Part shown: piece after piece, positions 1 to 10,000 of the stretch
Position numbering within the stretch: the stretch's first letter is position 1
Layout of the letters: every line of letters starts with the position of its first letter
Assembly: GCA_033064195.1 (NCBI GenBank)
Contig: JARBJD010000057.1
Coordinates: forward strand, 246,001 to 310,000
Length of the DNA: 64,000 nt
Source of the DNA: Blattamonas nauphoetae
Lineage: Eukaryota > Preaxostyla > Oxymonadida
Direction of reading: 5' to 3'
Notes under the pieces: generated by a model
Told to the model about the DNA's origin: nothing
Database searches by the model: none
What the model saw: the letters and a program-made list of their open reading frames with translations, nothing else
Position numbers and translations under genes: made by a program

Positions 1-235
1 GTATCTCTTCCACCGCTCCCATCTGAAGTTCCTCCTGAAGGAGCAGATCGTATGCTGTCATCTCCTCCGAGCTCCCTTTGAACGATGGGGCCCTCCTTGC
101 GAGGCGAAGTCTGACTGGAGACTCCGCATCCTTCCATTCCCACAGTGCTCCTGCCTGGATAGTATCCCTCCCACCAATAGCTTCCCAGGAATCGAGCCTG
201 CTCAGCAGCCTGCCTGTGATCTGATGTTCTTCTAG
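1..235 (-). CDS. N-terminus of a retroelement reverse transcriptase ORF (partial)
   Basis: Reading on the minus strand, one frame is open from about 235 to the window edge, in the -1 frame relative to the preceding Gag-like ORF. The translation has the look of the segment just before the RT palm in DIRS/Ty3-type polyproteins: a conserved Trp (SRLDSWEAIGG), then IQAGALWEWKD, a basic SPVRLRLARRAPSFKG stretch, and an acidic motif (LLLQEELQMGAVEEI) that normally precedes the first catalytic strand. The catalytic motifs lie outside the window, so class (tyrosine-recombinase versus LTR) cannot be settled. No independent start is obvious; -1 frameshifting from the Gag-like ORF or reinitiation are both possible. 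Assignment rests on pattern recognition only. Confidence 0.5.
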
Positions 236-1437
236 TAGCCTCGGTTGTACTTCCTGCCCCTGTTGCTTCCCGAGTTCGAGCCGAATTGTTTGACGGGGGT
301 ACGGCTCTGCCCCCCTTTGGGTGAGAAACCAGGGGTGGAATGCATCTGAGACATGGATGCCGGCCCGACGAGCTGAACTGCCTGATCGTAGACTGTCTGA
401 GACAACTGTAGGGGTGGCGGTGGTGGGGGGAGTCTGCTAACATCGTGTGATATTGGACGAGGGATGTTCATCTCGTCCATCATACTCTCAAAGTTGCCCG
501 CGTTCACAAATATCGCGTGGGATGCGCGAGAGGCTGAATCGGCTGACAATAGGATCGCATCGCGGATGTTCTCGAGAGCTGGGCACGACGGAACTAAGGA
601 AGAAACTTGGTGGAAGGCATCGCCCAAGAGAGCGACCGACATGAGGCTCGACTGAGTCGCCATCCTCAGTATTTGTTCCCTGACGCCCTGAGGATTGTCC
701 AGCTTTGGCGGATCTCCTGAAAACTGCATCTGGACCTTCATGTTTGTCCGTGAGTCGTGCGTTGTGCGGTTTAGTTCATCTAGCAGCTGGGGTGACAGAA
801 CTGTCTTTGTCCAATCACCAGTAAACTTCGAGTGCCTCTTTTTTAGTTTCTTCTTGATCATTACTGCCGGATCCCTGGAAGTGTCGGGGGCAAAATCCAG
901 GGGTTGATAAGCGGACCGGTATCCTTCCGAAGTGTGCATGAAGGGGGAAAGCTTTCTTCCTTTCATCTTTTTTGATCGTCCTTTCTCATCTCGGGAGCTT
1001 GACGCGTGTCGCATACTTCTGAATTCGTGCCTCCCATGCTTGCTTGCTTTTGTGGAATGCTTTGCATGTTTACGCAACGGACGACGGTCCGACTTGTGAT
1101 GGCGGCGATCTGACGTTGAATCCTGGGACGTTTCCGATGAGTCGGAGTCCGAGGGTGATGAGCCGTCAGTGTCGGGGGACTGATGTGACGCCTGTCGCTT
1201 CGTCTTCCTGATCGGTGCAGGGGGGGAGATTGGAGATCTTTGAGATCTTGACGACTGTGAGGGCGCTGAATCGCCTGATGAGTGTTGTTGTGGTTGCTTT
1301 CGTGGTGGAGAGAGGAGATCATAAAAGTCCGGGTCTGCGCTGTGCAATTCGTTAATGATTTGCTTCAGTACATCAGGCGGTATCTTAAAGGAAGGGGATA
1401 CGTCTGATTGTACGGTAACTTCGGCAGTAGTTGTCAT
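232..1437 (-). CDS. Gag-like ORF of a retroelement
   Basis: A 401-residue ORF directly upstream of, and overlapping, the RT-like frame, which is the usual Gag-Pol arrangement. The N-terminal third is Ser/Arg/Lys-rich and low complexity with many SD/SE and RS runs. Residues about 190-320 form a more ordered helical block (for example LLDELNRTTHDSR and QILRMATQSSLMS). A Pro run (PPPPPPL) follows near residue 340, and the tail is Gly/Arg/Asn-rich (GSNSGSNRGRKYNRGY), suited to binding nucleic acid. No CCHC zinc knuckle is visible. Start is the ATG at 1437; the stop is TAG. Function as a nucleocapsid is inferred from position and composition; I do not recognise a specific family. Confidence 0.5.
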   Translation of the reverse strand: MTTTAEVTVQSDVSPSFKIPPDVLKQIINELHSADPDFYDLLSPPRKQPQQHSSGDSAPSQSSRSQRSPISPPAPIRKTKRQASHQSPDTDGSSPSDSDSSETSQDSTSDRRHHKSDRRPLRKHAKHSTKASKHGRHEFRSMRHASSSRDEKGRSKKMKGRKLSPFMHTSEGYRSAYQPLDFAPDTSRDPAVMIKKKLKKRHSKFTGDWTKTVLSPQLLDELNRTTHDSRTNMKVQMQFSGDPPKLDNPQGVREQILRMATQSSLMSVALLGDAFHQVSSLVPSCPALENIRDAILLSADSASRASHAIFVNAGNFESMMDEMNIPRPISHDVSRLPPPPPPLQLSQTVYDQAVQLVGPASMSQMHSTPGFSPKGGQSRTPVKQFGSNSGSNRGRKYNRGY

Positions 1438-2683
1438 TTGTTGATGTAACCGTTGACCAACCCTTTATTCGTGACCACTTCTCAACCCCTATTCTCACGG
1501 AGAGGAACCGAGGTTTGAGCAGCACCTACTGGAAGGGCGGTGCTGTTGTTTTCGCTTTGGATGAGAGTCAGACAACAGCGACGATACAAAGTGTTTCTCC
1601 ACGATCGATCGTCATTTGAAGTGGACTTCTCATTCACCTCGGGAGGATTCCTGATCGGCTCACACCATTTGGATGGTGTTGGAGATAGGACGAAGTGGAA
1701 GGAAGGGTCAGTTTGGGTTGTGACAGGAATGGAGTCTGTTTCGGATCCGTCGATCGACGTGCTTGTTGAGAAGACACTCTTCTTCCCTATTCCTGTTCTC
1801 CCTTCACATGTAGCTCGAATTGACTCGCCACTGCTGAACAAGAAGAAGACCGAAGTGTCTTTCGAGATTGTTGGGAGTGAGTTTCCTTCCTCAATCACAT
1901 CTGTCTCTCTGAAGCGTGGAGAGCGAACGATCACAGCTAGCAAAACCATCACTGTTCCATCAGACACGTCCATCCTAATTCCATCGCCTCCAACCATCAC
2001 CTCAATCACAACAGGCCCATCGTCATCTCCAAATGAGTTCGTGTTGAAGATGGAAGGAACCAATCTTCCATCAACCGAAGTCTTTCTCGCCCAAATCGAC
2101 TCATTCCCGACAATCAGGGTGAGGATGAGTGGAGATGGGACAACTGGAGAGTCAGATACAATTCGAGCAGGTCAGTCTCACATAATTCAGTTCAACACCT
2201 CATACACAGTCAAGACTCTGAGAAAGGAAGGAGACGAAGATGAACACATTCTTCTCTCCTCGTCCACCTTCACCACTCCTGTTGGACCAATTCTCACAAC
2301 CATCTCGTGTCATCTCTCGACCTCCAACGCCAACTTCGTTGTTCTGACAGTTGGAGGAGATCAACTGGCTGATGGCCAATACTACCAGGTTCTTCAGAAA
2401 GTGAGTGATCAACCCATCACGATTGAGATTCCCATCACATCGAACGCTGGTGCCGTTCATCTCCTCACATTTGGTTCGGGTGTGTTGGAGTATTCAGGTA
2501 AATATGTGGTGAAACGGATGTGGAGCGAGAGTGTGGAAGTGGTGGTGGATCCTGCTGCTTCATCGTTCGCTGTTGATTCTGCTCCAGCTCGGATTGAATC
2601 AGCGTTGTGTGTTCTGTCAGTGGAATCAGAGGCAAATGTCGAGTTGGTGGGCCAAAAAATTCTAAGTTGAGAAAAAAAAAGAG

Positions 2684-2758
2684 GACGCTGGTAGGTCTTG
2701 AACCCGCGTCCTCAAGCTTTACAAGCGGGCGATCTACCGATTGCACCACGCAAGCGTC
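2684..2758 (-). tRNA. tRNA-like RNA polymerase III gene, anticodon uncertain (GTA or TGT)
   Basis: A 75-nt minus-strand segment with a Pol III layout: A-box-like TGGTGCAATCGG, B-box GGTTCAAGACC, six of seven acceptor pairs between GACGCTT and CAGCGTC, and a T9 run just downstream that would serve as terminator. The T arm folds as GCGGG-TTCAAGA-CCTAC with one mismatch and one wobble. The anticodon arm is irregular: loop TTGTAAA gives GTA (Tyr) with two stem mismatches; a one-base-shifted loop gives TGT (Thr). The D stem is also imperfect. It may be a divergent functional tRNA, a tRNA pseudogene or a tRNA-derived element. It sits inside receptor pseudogene A. Confidence 0.5.
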
Positions 2759-4270
2759 GAGCGTGATCTGAATTTGGGTGTTTTGTTGGTAGAGGTGGTT
2801 CATTTTGTCACTTCACCAAAAACAATGATCAAACAAAAGTTGTTGAAAAATTAGGATGAAATGACGGATAAAAGGGTAAAATGAACCGAGAAAGCGAAAA
2901 GGTGAAGTGATAATGTTCACCAATCGCCCTCATCAGTCAGGATCTCCCACTCCTGGAATTCGTGGTGACGATCTCGACACTATCATCGAAATTGTGACAA
3001 ACAGATGTTCTCATCACTATATGGAACCTTTTGTGATGAGAGGACGGTATAGTTGAACAAAAGGTCTAGACACACCTCGATCACTTGTGGCCCACCAAGT
3101 CAACACTTGCCGAATCAGAAATGAAAGAAGCGAAACTGACTCTGTCTGGCTCCCATCTCCCTCTGGACAAGGCCATCACCATCCAAGTCAAGCCTTTCTC
3201 ATCGGATGGACAGATTCTTGACACTCCAATTACGTTTGCTTCTTTGTCAGCTGAAACAGCTTCAACAATCATCATCAAAGTCGACATGTATGAATCAGGA
3301 CCCAAACTCGAATTTGGTACGAAATATGAAGTTGCTTCACTTGTGATCACTGGAACACCTTCTGTTCTGACTCCAAAGATTCAATTCTCAGTGCCAATCG
3401 AGTCTGTGCGAGTGAAAGCTGTTTCAGTTGACGAAACTCCAACAACGATTAAAGTGAAGATTTCTGGGTCTGGCTTCTTTGCAGCCGAAACATACCAAAT
3501 GAAAGTGTTTGGCACTCCTTCAAACGGTGGAACTGGTGCAACTCATTCGCAGACCATCACAGTTGTCACTTCAGATGCGACCCACGCTGTCTCTTCTTCG
3601 ATCGTGCTCGGAACTGACGAATCTGCCGTTCTTCGATTTGGCTATTCGTACACAATCAACTCGATCACAAATGGGACAGAAGAGGGATTTGTGGAAGGGA
3701 CACACACATTCGAGACCACTTCCTTATCGCCTTCTCAACCTCAGATTCTCTCTGCATCTGTGGAAACGAACGGTCAGAAAACTCGAATGCGGATTGTTCT
3801 GTCTGGTTCGAATCTACTTCAGGATTCGCACTTCACACTGAAATTGAACGGCAAACTGCAACTTGGCGGGACAGATCAAAAAGGACTCTAACAGTCAAAA
3901 ACACACTATTAATATCTTTCTAGGGAAGATATGTTGCTCTAGGATTCCGAAAAAAAGCACAGAAACCTCGGAGTAAATCATAAAAATAAGGGTCGGATCA
4001 AACCATGAAATCTAAAATAGGAAATCTCAGAAATGTATAGACCTCTAGAAAGTTCCAAGACTTGATATTAAAGGAATAGGTGTTCTTTAAAGATAAATGA
4101 AGGTTTTTTGACAGAGAATCAACCAATTCTTTGTCAAGATCGCCCTAATTCACTATCAGAAATTTTGAGAAAATGAAGTTTTTCCGAATCTCTAATCGCT
4201 TCGATTCTCCTTATTTCCTAGAAAATCACCGGTACAATCACTCATTGACTGAATAGGTCTGTCCGACCAA

Positions 4271-5379
4271 GTTGTGCGAATCCACGATGACTTCGCACTA
4301 TCGTCAAATTAACCCCAGACTGAGTCAAGACAAAGATAATGATGAGGAGATCACGTCTCACACCTTTATTTTGCCATTTCGTTCCTTGTTCCTGAACATT
4401 CTCTCGCCCATTTCTGAAATTTCATCATGACAGAAAACACTTTTGAGAAACAGTTCTCCACATGTCAACTCGATTCTCATTCAGAAAGTTCTAATATGTC
4501 CCCTTCAGATCAAAAGATCTCATCAAAACAGCCTTTCTCGTTGTGAAACGTGTTGGATGAAAGTCGATGTCTAAATTACCTCCTTATGCCCAACAATTGA
4601 TACTATGACAACACAATCCAGCATCTTTTCTATGTTTTCAATTCATCTCACACATTCTTCTGCAAAATTCGCACATCCAAACTGCCTATTCAAAATCATG
4701 CCATTTCTTCGCCAAATTCCATTCGAAGTACATAATGGAACGCGTTAATGTGCTTTCAACGAAACTTATCATTTGGAGTATTTTGTCTGAGAATGGATGG
4801 AGTCAATCTGAAGAGATACAGACGAATCACCACATATCCCTTCTTTTCTCAACTGGACGAAACTTCGTGAGTCTGCCGTTCTTTTTCAAGTTACATCCAC
4901 TCAATTCATCGTTTATAGATTCTATAGTCACATCTTACCATTCTATCACTCTATTTTCATCAGCGGACAACTGTAGTTGAAATTGGTTATTATTTAAAAC
5001 GACTCTGCAAGTCTTTCTGTCAGAAAACAGCACTTTATTCGATGAAGATCATTTAGACAAGCGTGTGAGACACATGAAAAGTGCTGTTTTGCCAGGAGAC
5101 AAAAGGAGCGGATATCTCGATCAAACGGTTATTGATCTTTCTAGTTCATATTCGCGAATCAAAACAGGAACTCTCTCAGATATCTCCCTCTCACATAACC
5201 ATCATCTCACTATCAAGAACGTATTGTCAGCTCAAAGAAAAAATGACATGTTTCACGCTCCTGGATTCGAAAACAGGAAAAAGATGACATGATAATTGAT
5301 CACAAAGACAAATAACTTTTATGGTTTTCATATTATCACGAAACTCAAAAGTGCGTAGTCATCGTGGATTCGCACAGTT
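4271..5379. mobile_element. Non-autonomous inverted-repeat element, about 1.1 kb
   Basis: The ends are inverted copies of a ~28-bp sequence: 4271-4298 (GTGCGAATCCACGATGACTT core) and its reverse complement at 5351-5379. Each end is itself a hairpin, GTGCGAA...TTCGCAC around the 11-nt loop TCCACGATGAC. The interior is AT-rich with only short meaningless ORFs. It lies between two pieces of receptor pseudogene A, which supports it being an insertion, but the flanking 3892-4270 is also non-receptor sequence, so the true insertion may be larger. I could not find a clear target duplication. Confidence 0.5.
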
Positions 5380-7053
5380 GCATGTTGCCAATTGAACGAT
5401 TCAGTGACGATTGGAGGAGTGATGCTTTCGAGTTCAGAAGGAAGGAGTGACGAAGTGATCCTGGGATTTCCTGGTGCCCCTTCATTCTCATCCAACTATC
5501 GTGTGACAGATGTATCGAACTCGGAAGGAGTGACAATCTCATCGAATGAAATTGAGATCAAGAACCGTCGAAACCGACAGAACTGACACTCTTTGTCTAT
5601 TCAGACATGTCAGACTCATCTGATCGGAAGAGTGGCAGAGAAACTGATTCATGCCTCCCAATCGAACGAGTGTGGGAGACAGTCAAGATTCTCTCAATTT
5701 CGAGGACGAAGATGGAGATTCTGGGGTCAGCGCTACTATCATCAACACTTATGGTATCGTCGGTTGCATTCGACCTGATGTCAGAGAATATGAATTCCTC
5801 CGAACTGATACTGTTTGAATTATTTTCGAACACGAACCCAGAATTATCTCTTCTTCGAGTGAGTGAGAATGGAAAGTGCAGATTGACTCTTCTGTCAATC
5901 CTCGTCAAGCCATCATCGCCATCGTTTGTGTTCATCTCGTCGCGGCAGGGACGATGCGACCGGATCAGGACAAGATTGTCAAAACAGAGGAGACTGGCCT
6001 GAAAGCTCTTGCTCCTTCAATTGACATGTTGGAAGTGATTCCGCGAGGAATTGAAAGAGAAGCAGTGAAATGTGAAGAGCCATTCGAGACAGTTGCGGTG
6101 AATGGGATGGACACGTTGTTCAACCGCCTTCACAAAAGTGAAAGTCGTGGCTGGGAGAGACTGCAATGGAAGATGACTGCGCATTCGCTGACAAAGGGAT
6201 TGGCACATCTTTGGAAGCGAAATGCACACTGCGATGTTCTTTGTCACCTAAACCCGCACAACGTGGTGCTGGATGTGGACAACACTCCCTGCCTCCTTCT
6301 CACTGCTCAGCCAAACACCCAACCAGCTGAACAATGTCAGATGAATCAAGAAGAGGAGGAGACACAGAAAGACACAGAAATGAAACAATCTTTGGGAGAG
6401 AGACTGCTGAATGAGAAGAAGAACGAGGACGGCCAGCGATGGGAAGCGCCAGAGGTGACTCGAACGATCGAGAGTCAGTCAAAAAACGAGATTGACCAGG
6501 CCAAGGCGTGTGTGTTCAGTCTTGGTCTGGTCATGTGGGAGATGGCGACGCAGCTTGTTCCGTTTGGAGAGATTGATGGTGTGAATGCTCATCGACAGAT
6601 TGGATCTGGAGTGACGCCTCGCATGGACAAACTCGCTGGCTCCGCAGGGGGCGAGCTTATTAAGCGATGCCTCGCACTGAACCCGAATATTCATTCCTCC
6701 TTATTTCATGACTCGATGAAGCTGTGACACCGTTTCTCACATCACCCTCGTCATCTATCGATCCCATCTCACCTCTTTATCCACTTTAACACATCACGAT
6801 TACTTTGTATGCGATCCGGAAACAATTACATTCGCGACCTATCATTGTTCTCTTTCCGATGGTTTTCATTCTTCTCATTCACGTCTCTTGCATTGGTTTC
6901 CCACCTGTTTTTGTGATGAAAGAATGTCAATGTAGGAATACCGACAGGGGAACCAACATTGTTTAAATTGAAGGGAAATGAAAGAACAGAGTCTTAGTCG
7001 ATCGATGAAAAATACAAAAAAGTGGTTTGATCTTGCATTCACACTCTGTTTTG

Positions 7054-10000
7054 ATGCTGTCACCTCCAATCTCTGCAGCAGTCGCACTATTGCTTTATCC
7101 GACATTTATCCAGGCTATTACTCAGTTCCCTCAGCCACTCTCCACTCTTCTGTTGTGCAGCGACAGAAATCTTCCGAATGATGTCCAAGTCACGTCCATC
7201 CTTCGTATCCCGGCTGGGATTTACCATGCAGATGATTATATGATCGAATCCTCGCGAATCAAGATCATCGGAGATTCCAGTAGGATAATTCATTCGTCAC
7301 CCAAAAAATCAGATTCAGCCATCCACGAACATTCAGGTGTCTCTGGAAGGAATATCAAAGAAAACTCAAGATCGTCACTGTTAGTGATGCTAAACAGTTC
7401 GGTTTCAATTAATTCGATCTGTTTTGACGTGAGACACCCGATGACAATTGTGTGCTGGGTTTCGTGGTCAACGGTGACACTGACATCATGCAAGATCATG
7501 TGTGGTGAAAGATGTTCACCGTTTGTTGTTGGTTCTCACTCAGGATGCGATGGATCGTCAATTTCGTTTGTGAGCTGTTGTCAAGAATCATCGACGCAGA
7601 ATCAGCTGTTCCCTCTCGTCGACTTTGATTCTCTCACCAATCCATCATTTGTCACATCTGTGAATGCTGACAACGATTTCACAACACACTCTGCAGATGG
7701 TACAGTGTCTGTGACGTGTGTGAATCATTTGATGTCTGATGCCGATCTTCTCCTCGGAACGGGTCCTCTGTTGAATTTTCGGAGCATTTTGGATCAACAC
7801 CGCATTTCCTCGTCACTGAGTGTCGAAACATCTCTTTCGCACTCTCGCCTTCGGAATGTGACGAGTTCGCCTTCTCCTGCCCTCCGTCAGATTGGCTCGA
7901 TTGGACAGAGTCAGAAAATGATTGGAGTGGAAGTGAGTGGATGCACGAATCATCTGTACGGGACAGCGTGCGACGACATGAACAATGGAGGAAGTGTTCT
8001 TTGTCTGAACTCATCGTTCTCACGCTGCTCGACATCTCTCGCACCATCCTCCATTCATCCAACATACACCCTCCAACACCGCACAGGACAACAGAGGTTT
8101 CAACTTCCACCGACAGACTCATCATCCGTACAGTTCTCCCACTGCACATTCCACACAATGACAACCACCAAATTCCCTGGTGGTGCAGCGATTGTCCTGT
8201 CTGATGGCATCTCTCCAGTCTCAATTGCGGCGTGCTCATTCGTCAACTGTAAATTCTCTTCCTCGGTTGGATGTGGAGGCGCTGTCTGTGTCGAATTCAA
8301 CGAGACCTCAAGTCAACCTGTGTCGGTGACATCTTCCGTATTCTCAAACTGCTCTGCTCCAATCGATGGAGGCGCCCTCTCTCTCCTTCTTACGGAGACA
8401 GTCTCGATCGCCGACTGCTGCTTCGTTGGCACCGGAGACAAAGTAGTCTCATTCGGAGGATGCATCGCCCCAACTCATGTGAAGGAACATACCCAAATCA
8501 GCAACTGCCGGTTCAGCGATTCGATATCGTCCCACGGAGGTGCTGCCTGGCTTACAGAGTCCGCTATCATCAACTTCTCGTTTTCGTCCTTCATTTCCTG
8601 CGGTGGATCGTCGATTAGTATCCCAAATGTTACTTCGACTGTTGGCATTCTGAATTGCGAGTTCTTTGACTGCACAGGAGGGTATGGAGGACCCTACGCG
8701 ACGAATGGAGGAGGCATCTGGATCCAGCAATGCTCCGCCCTCCTCACAGTGAAGGACTGTCTGTTCGACAACTGCACTGCCACGAACGGAGGCGGACTCT
8801 GCATCGATCAGACAGCGTCCTTCAAACTGGACTATCTCAAGTTCCGAGGCTGCACTGGCAGTGACGGGAATGACGTTCATGTTGCCCTTTCGAGGGACGA
8901 AGTTGTGGATGGGAATATGATCACAAATTGTGTCTCGACGACAACTGCGAACAATGTCTATTTCTCTGTCGGATCTCCCAGCACAGACAGCGACATCATC
9001 GCGAATGTTACTTCGATTGATGTTCCAGCGATCACTCTCTCTTCATCGCTGAATGGGGATGCTGTGGGAGGGAGTTTGAGTGTGACAACGAATGCGAGTG
9101 TGAATGGAAAAATGCTAGTTGTGCTGGACAACAGTGAGAGTGATTATGAGAAACCGAACTTGGACTCTCCTCCTGCCATCGCTCGTCTGTTCGTGTTCGA
9201 TTTATCATCGTCTACAACAGCATCTCAGTCAGTGTTGTTCAACGAGTGGAACCTCCTGCAATACGAATCGAATTATTCGATCTCAATTGCATCGCTTGTT
9301 GGAACAGACATCACACTCTCTTCATCACTGATCGAAACACCGAACCCTGCTCGGATTGTGGAAGTGATCACAAACTGGTCTTCCTCTCAACCAGAACAGA
9401 TGTCGTTCCAGCTGAAAGGCCGAACACTGTTGGCTGGGAACTACGTTGTAAAAGTGAAGGATGTGGAAGAACTCTCGATTATTGTTTCATTCACAGGCAA
9501 CCCAACGAATCCGTACAAATCGAGAAACATGCACTCGATGAAAGCAACAATTTCTTTGGCTGGGATTCTGAGCAAGCTGACATTCAACACGAAATACAAA
9601 ATCGAGTCAGTTCAGAAAGAAGGCGAACAATCTCCTCTCATCCTCGACCCTCCTCACCTCTACTTCACGACTCCAGATCCCACTCGTCTGACATCCGTGA
9701 GTGATGCAGTCTTTCTCGATCCTCTCGACAAATCAACGGTCACAATCACTCTCTCTGGAGGCAACATCCCAACAGGATTGTATTGGTTGAATTTCACTCT
9801 CATCGGAGAACAACAATCGACTGAATTCACCCTCTCTGCTTCATTCGAATCGAGTGAAAGTGGAACAGCATCAGCTGTTGTGTTCAAGCGAGATGGAAGC
9901 CAACCTGAACTGGTTTTTGGGAAGAACTACATAATTTACTCCCTCTCGAATGATGCAAACACGATTTGGATTCCGTCTCTTCTCTCCTTCTCGGTTCCAG

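Larger units (their letters stand above)
1431..6727 (+). pseudogene. Receptor-like beta-repeat/pseudokinase gene, copy A, broken
   Basis: Degraded relative of the two intact receptors at 7054-12984 and 16780-20829. Surviving pieces in order: Ig/IPT-like ectodomain repeats at about 1431-2670 (frame change near 1610), more repeats at 3085-3891, one repeat at 5392-5586, and a membrane-proximal plus degenerate kinase segment at 5876-6727. The kinase part keeps the family signatures NGMDTLFNRLH, RWEAPEVTRT (APE-like), FSLGLVMWEMATQLVPFGE and KRCLALNPN, but no HRD or DFG. Repeats show the family cadence 'NTSYTVKTL... FTTPVGP'. Interruptions are a tRNA-like gene (2684-2758) with spacer, and an insertion (about 3892-5390) containing an inverted-repeat element. 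Signal peptide and transmembrane helix are not recoverable in frame. Confidence 0.75.
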
